Shown here: piece by piece, positions 58,471-64,000 of the stretch
Position numbering within the stretch: the stretch's first letter is position 1
How the letters are laid out: the number at the start of each line of letters is the position of its first letter
NCBI GenBank assembly: GCA_013396525.1
Contig: VWYX01000344.1
Span: forward strand, 186,001 to 250,000
Direction of reading: 5' to 3'
DNA: 64,000 nt
Source: Chaetorhynchus papuensis
Lineage: Eukaryota > Chordata > Aves > Passeriformes > Rhipiduridae
Notes under the pieces: model-generated
Database searches by the model: none
Seen by the model: the letters and a program-made list of their open reading frames with translations, nothing else
What the model was told of the DNA's origin: nothing
Program-made: the position numbers and the translations under genes

Positions 58471-61400
58471 TAGAGAAGCCTCAGCTATAGCTGTGTGTGT
58501 GATGGGTTGAATTTGGCCTTTTTTTGCTGGAGTCGTGAGGAATTTGGGTGCTTGATGTCAGGGCAGGTCACATCTTGCACAGGTCATGATGACAGCCACA
58601 TAAATGACTTTTCAGCAGCGGGATGTCCTGGTGCCACTTCCCCCTGAAGGGGGAACTGACACCTTTGAAGGAGTCTTATTTTCAGGCAGCACAGCTTTGA
58701 AGACTGCTTCTTCTGTGGGTCTGGCTTTGATGCTGCAGTTCTGTCAGGGTTCAAGACAGGCTGTTGCAAAGGGATGTGTAACAGACAGCACTTTGCAGAC
58801 CGATGGCCTGGTGAGGCCGGCTGTGTGCAGTGTCTGAACACACTGTTCACTTTGCAGGGAGTGGTGCCCTCCTTGTTGTGCTCTGGAGCATCCTGTCTGT
58901 TCTGATTCCCACCCCACCTCACCCCGCCCCAGCCCTTTTCACTTATACTTTCTAAGAAGACACAGTGCTGCAGTCCTTGTGAAGGGAATTTGCCTGGACA
59001 GGCTTAGCCTTTTTTGGCCCCTTGGGTTCTCAAGGGAAGTGATTTCCTCAGAGAATTCAGGGAACATCTGGGAGAAGGTCGACTGATGGTTGTCTTTAAG
59101 CTTCCCAGTGCAGGCTCCCCAGTGGGTTAACAAAGGAGCAGCCTGTGTAGCCCTGCTGTTCCCTTTGTTCTTCCTCTGGCTGTGCCCTCTTTGGAGAGCT
59201 CTGATCTCTCCTGGTTTTATCAGCGATAGGGAATGACTGATGGAGACACCAGGGAGTTCGTGTTTTGGTTGTGAGCATTTCAGGAAACTCTAGCGCTTTG
59301 GGAGGGAGGATAGGGGAGGGTTGGTTGTTTATTAGAGACAGGGGAAAAGGAGATGTTTTCATCTGTGCTGATGTTGTTTGGTGAATTACCATTATGACAT
59401 CTATTATTACAGCTTCGATGAGAAGTATTTCAAATTCATTCAGTCTGTTACTCTGTAGCAACAAATCAAAGCCCCTTAGCTCTGTAGAGCTGCCATGGAC
59501 CTAGGAAATGTGAGAACGTGAGACCTAGGTACTGGTGATGTTTGGACAAAGAGCCAGACAGTTCTGCTGCCTGCACCCCAACTCTGCCCTAAGCTGCTCC
59601 TGACCCCTCTTCCTCTGAGGGAAAGTACCAAAGCACTCAGAGTGTGGCTGTTTTGCAAGTCCGGGAGGGAGACCACTGTCCTCTGTGTGGCAGCTGCACC
59701 TGCCTGACCAGCAGCACTGAAGACCTCCATACCCCTGATCCGGCTGGCTGCTGGCTGTGTCTGTGCAGCAGGTGGATTTCCTGGGAGCAGGTCAGGGTAT
59801 CCCCAGATGTGGTATGTTTCTCACTCTCCTTTTCTGCCTGAGTAGTTTCTGCTTGTCTTTCAAGTATGCTGGTTTGTCCCCTCTGAGCAAATTTCTCGCT
59901 CTGCAAATGCCAGTAATGGATAATATTTTCCTGTTTCTGTGTCTGCTACATTTGTTAGTAGCTGGATAATGAGTGGATTTTCAGTTGCCTGAGTCTGTGG
60001 CAGGTTTCTGTGAGTCTCTTTCCAGTTGGGTTGGCACTGGGCAGGCTGCTGTCTCTGGAACAGGTTTATGGTGCCTCTGCAAGGGCAGTTCTCTCTTGCC
60101 TGTAGGCTGTCTGGACTGCCAGATGCCTATATGTTGTGTGGGCTGTGTTTTAGGGATGAATAGTTGAGTACAGAGCAGGTCCCTATGCTGTAAACTGGTG
60201 CCCAGGCATTCACTGTTACAGAGGCTTAGGGAGACAATGGAAGGCTTTGCCATATCCCAGAAAAAAAGGTGATGCTTTGAGTGAGAGACAGTTTCCTTGG
60301 GGGCAAGCTAAGGTGTATTTTATGCATGACCTTGCAGGCTCCTCATAAATTGTGGTCAGTTTGCTGCCTCTGACTTTTTTGTATTCCTTGACCCACAGTG
60401 GCTGCATAACATGAAGTCTCCATGCCACCTTGTTAGGTCCTGATTTGCCCGGCAGGGATTTTGACAGGAAAACTGCTGGGGGGTGGGCTGTGGCAGGGTG
60501 TGACAGAGACTCTGTGAGGAAACAGTATGGAGGCACACTGTCCCTGATCATTTCCCCACCATCCACTTTTGGCTGGTTCAAGGGGACTCAGCAGGTTCTT
60601 AGCGGCCACACCCTGTTCTCCACTCTCACAGGAAAGTTTGCTTGAAGTGTTTGCTTCAAGAGAAAAACCCCGCAAAGCCCCAGCACCTTATCTGAATATT
60701 CCTAACTTCCAGCTATAAACACCAGCGGCCTTACAGATGGCCAGTGGGCTGTCTGGGTGGCTGCTGGACCTTCCTGCTAAGCTGCTGCTCAGAGACAAGG
60801 GCACCCCTGCTGAGGCTGGACAGCAGCTGTGCTTTGAAGCACGCTGTGTCTGGCCACCTCTTCATGCACAACAGGAGCACAGCTGGTCTGGTCTCTTGCT
60901 CCCGTGGCAAGAAGACAGCAGAGCGGTGGTGTGGTGAGGTGTTTCACATGCAGGCATTACGTGGCTTCCCCTAAGTGCACGTTGAGCTGCTCTGGCTGCA
61001 GAGCTGACTGAGGAGAGCAGCCTGCAGCGCACTGCAATTACGCTGACGCGCCTCCTGCCTCTCCTCAGGAGGAACAGGAAAGACCTTTACATCATCCAGG
61101 AGGCTGTGTTGGCTGAGGGATTCTGATACTCACAGGGTTATACTGGCTTGTAAGTAGAAGCCAGACAGGCCTAGTATTTCCAGGGATTTCCCCTCTGTGG
61201 TATTACAGGCTTGCCAGCAGTTCCCCATTTTGAAAACACACCCTGCAGGGCTCTATTAGTGTAATGCTGTTGCTTACTATTTCTAAAGCCCTTTGAAATT
61301 CACAAATAGGACTTTCTGACCCTCAGCCAAGCAAAACCCTTTCTAAAGCTTGAAGACATGCCTCTGCCAAGGGTACGACCAATGATAGTGTGCAGCTCCA

Positions 61401-64000
61401 AGCCCTGTTCTCTCTTCCCTTGTTGACCTGTTCCTTGCTCTGCTTCACACAGTTTCAAATTTTCCACAGCAGTGCCCAAAGTTTGGCCTCTCTTTCCCTC
61501 TTTCTTCCAAGCATCCTTCAGGGCTCTGGTTTGTTGAAGAGTTTCCTTCCAGTCTGGTGAGTCGCTTGCTCTTTATCTCTGTGCCAAGAAACATGGACCT
61601 ACCTCAGAGAGGAGGTTGCAACCGATGATTCTGCACTGCCTCTCTCCCTCCGTGGGACAAGGTCACCTAGGAAAATGATAAGGTAGACAAAGTGGCAGAA
61701 AATACCAGCAGTCGTGGTATTTTTATCGCTGAGATTAAGACAAAGTTCATGAAAACTGATAAGATAGCTTCCAGGAATGCAGGAGAGGCCAAACTCCATC
61801 TTGTTCTTCCTCCTACACTTCTGGGAGATATGCTTAAACAGGAGAGGAGGCAATGCTGGGGGAGAGCTCCTCCCAGAAAAAGGTGACTGGGCAAGGCTGT
61901 CCATGTCAGGGTTGCATTAATAAAGGAAATATGAGCCTCGTGGCTTGAGCTTGTACGTAGCTCAAGTAGAGCAGGGACAGTCAGAAAAAAAGGTGCAGGG
62001 AGGGGCCAAGGCAAATACTGGGCTTACTCCCAAGAGCAGAAATTAATCAGTCCTTGCTCTACAAATAACATGATTTAAACTTGCCTTGCAGACTGCCTGT
62101 GAAAAGGGCTGAAATCCTCCTTGGGAGAATCTGAAATCTCTGGATCCCATCCCAGGCTTTCTGGGAGCCGATGGTAGGGTGCATGAGAAGGGCTTGGTGG
62201 ACAAGTGCCTTTTCCTCAGACATGGTTTTCTCTGTGGGCCAGATATGGGCTGATGCAGCAGGCGAACGAGAGCATGTGCAAGCACAGGTCTGGGAGCAGC
62301 GGATCTCTCCCGGTACCCTGTCCTAACCCAGCCTCACCTGGCTCTTGTTTAGACAGGGAGTCCTAGCACGTAGGACGTTTTCCAGTCTGCCAAAAGGACC
62401 CCTGAAGGGCTGCCCCTGAACGCCACCCAAGTGTCATTGTCACGCTATTGATCTGTGCTGAATCCTGTATCACCACAGTTACCCTGTTGGGGTATCTGTG
62501 GAGTTTTGCTTTCTGGGCTGCAGCAAATTGGACTCTGACAGTGTGGTTCAGCTCTCAGCAACCTTTCACATGGTTACACTCAGGTTATTTCAAAACAGTT
62601 ATTTAAATCAGTGTTTCACAGTGTTTTCCCTAAGCAAGAATACACAAATCTTGAAAAATATAAAACATAATGCCTTAGAAAAGCATAGCTACCGTTTTGC
62701 CTGAACTGCTGGCACAGTTGCAGTGCTCATTTCTAGGAAGCCTCACATTGATGTTTTTAGGAACACTGCCTGGAACATGAATGATGCCAGGAAGGACCGA
62801 TCTTCTGTGTCATCCTCTGGTTTCTTCCTTGCTATGTGCCCCCTAAAAGGAGCCTGTGCTGGCAACAAAATTGCAGGGTAATAGGCACAGAGAATCCAGA
62901 CAGCTCTTTAATTGCAAGAGGCAAGTAGAAGAAGTCAAAGATTGCCTTGCTAACATCTACTTAAATGTAATTAGTTCACATTATGTTTCTCTGCCATTTT
63001 CTCTAATTTAATTTGAATACCAAAACGCACACATAGAGGAACAAAAACAAAATCAGAATAGCATAGCTCCAAGTTCCTGCTCTTGTAATGTTCAGCTTCT
63101 TCTACATACAGAGGCTCTTTTCCTTACAGTCAGGGAGGATCAGAGTCTGTCTTCTGACCCCTCCTGCCTGTGGTCATGACTGTGGTTCATATTTCGCTTT
63201 GAATTTGCAAAAGGTCTATATGTCAGTAACTGATGCCCGAGTCTTAATTGAAAAGATTGATTTTGCTAATGATAGCCTGGCATCTGACATCTTCCATAGA
63301 AATCAATTGGAATTCAGTGTCTCACAGTTTTAAAAATGATGGCATTTGTTTAAAGGCTTAATAGGCATTGAAGGGTTTGACTTTACAGCCCCTTGCACCT
63401 ATCTGAAGCTCATGCCTCTGCCATACATTAATCTCCTGTGCAGTAGTTCTGGTGTGATGCATCCTGCCAGGCACACCAAGTCTCGGAGCAGAAAAAAACC
63501 CCAACCCTGCTATGAGATTTTATAGGTAAAAGCTCAAGTGGAAAGTTGATGCTTTTGTCTTCCTCAGTCTTCAGGTTGTATTTTTGTGAACTCTGTGGAA
63601 TTGAAAAGATCATAAACCTCTTGTGTCTTTGTAGATAATGGATTCTTCAGTTGGGCTGGTGAACCACAATGAGAGCCAGTAGCTGGAAGCAGAAGTTATT
63701 ACTTGGCAAAGTAATAAGGCAGTTGTGTTTTTAGCAGCATAGAGGAGGAATCGTGGGAAGAGCTTCTCAGGATGATGCATGGCTTGAAATTTGAACAGGA
63801 TGATCTCCTAAATGGTGTCACCCAATGCAGACAGCAGTGTTCTCCGGAAGTAGGTGACATTGCCATTAGCCGAACAGCAGCTATCTGGCCTCCTGCAGAA
63901 ATTTCTTTCCCCAGCTTGTCACCCCTAGAGCATCCCATCTCACAGAGGAGAGCATACATCTCCTCTCCAAGCTCTCAGCACGTTCTGCTGGGCTTTGCCT
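57839..64000 (+). other. Probable first intron of CORO2A, nothing else recognised
   Basis: Beyond the CpG island the sequence returns to average composition. No coronin WD40 exon, other gene, RNA gene or clear repeat was found up to the window edge. Confidence 0.4.

Noticed and set aside
57300..58500. GABBR2 first exon as the owner of the right-hand CpG island
   Set aside because: In human GABBR2 is upstream, not downstream, of TBC1D2, and no GABBR2 signal-peptide or ligand-domain sequence is visible.
1..64000. CRISPR arrays, bacterial operons, tRNA or rRNA genes
   Set aside because: No regularly spaced repeats, ribosome-binding-site-led gene runs or convincing cloverleaf sequences were seen; the window is eukaryotic.

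Overview
The window is vertebrate nuclear DNA, almost certainly avian. Genes are split by many introns with GT-AG junctions, promoters sit in CpG islands, and the interspersed repeats are CR1-type LINE fragments plus two solo LTRs resembling known bird endogenous-retrovirus LTRs. Both main genes belong to human chromosome 9q, much of which corresponds to the avian Z chromosome. Z linkage and the exact bird lineage are inferences from general knowledge.

Layout. Positions 1-28.4 kb (minus strand) hold ELP1 (IKBKAP), the scaffold of the Elongator tRNA-modification complex. I traced 32 coding exons in continuous reading frame from the start codon (28349-28351) to about residue 1191. The last few exons lie beyond the left edge. 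Its introns carry a 578-bp solo LTR (5-bp target duplication), a 630-bp solo LTR (6-bp duplication) and a 1.2-kb CR1 remnant. Positions 27.9-28.7 kb form the ELP1 CpG-island promoter with a 41-bp GC-box tandem repeat. Positions 28.7-30.0 kb are two CR1 fragments in opposite orientation.

Positions 30.8-51.98 kb (plus strand) hold a complete TBC1D2 (Armus) gene: CpG-island promoter, inferred 5' UTR exon, 13 coding exons giving 915 residues (PH domain, coiled coil, TBC Rab-GAP domain with both catalytic fingers), and a 2.2-kb 3' UTR candidate ending at an AATAAA signal. Positions 52-57.3 kb are intergenic with nothing recognised. A third CpG island (57.3-58.5 kb) fits the promoter and first coding exon of CORO2A on the plus strand; the rest of the window would be its first intron.

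ELP1 and TBC1D2 are divergently arranged about 3 kb apart, whereas in human they lie roughly 10 Mb apart on 9q. TBC1D2 followed by CORO2A in tandem matches the human order. One side of TBC1D2 therefore looks ancestral and the other rearranged. I see no evidence of a novel multi-gene system. The items most worth a second look are the splice-site differences in ELP1 (including the exon matching the one skipped in human familial dysautonomia), the ELP1-TBC1D2 junction, the dated-looking LTR insertions and the CORO2A N-terminal exon.
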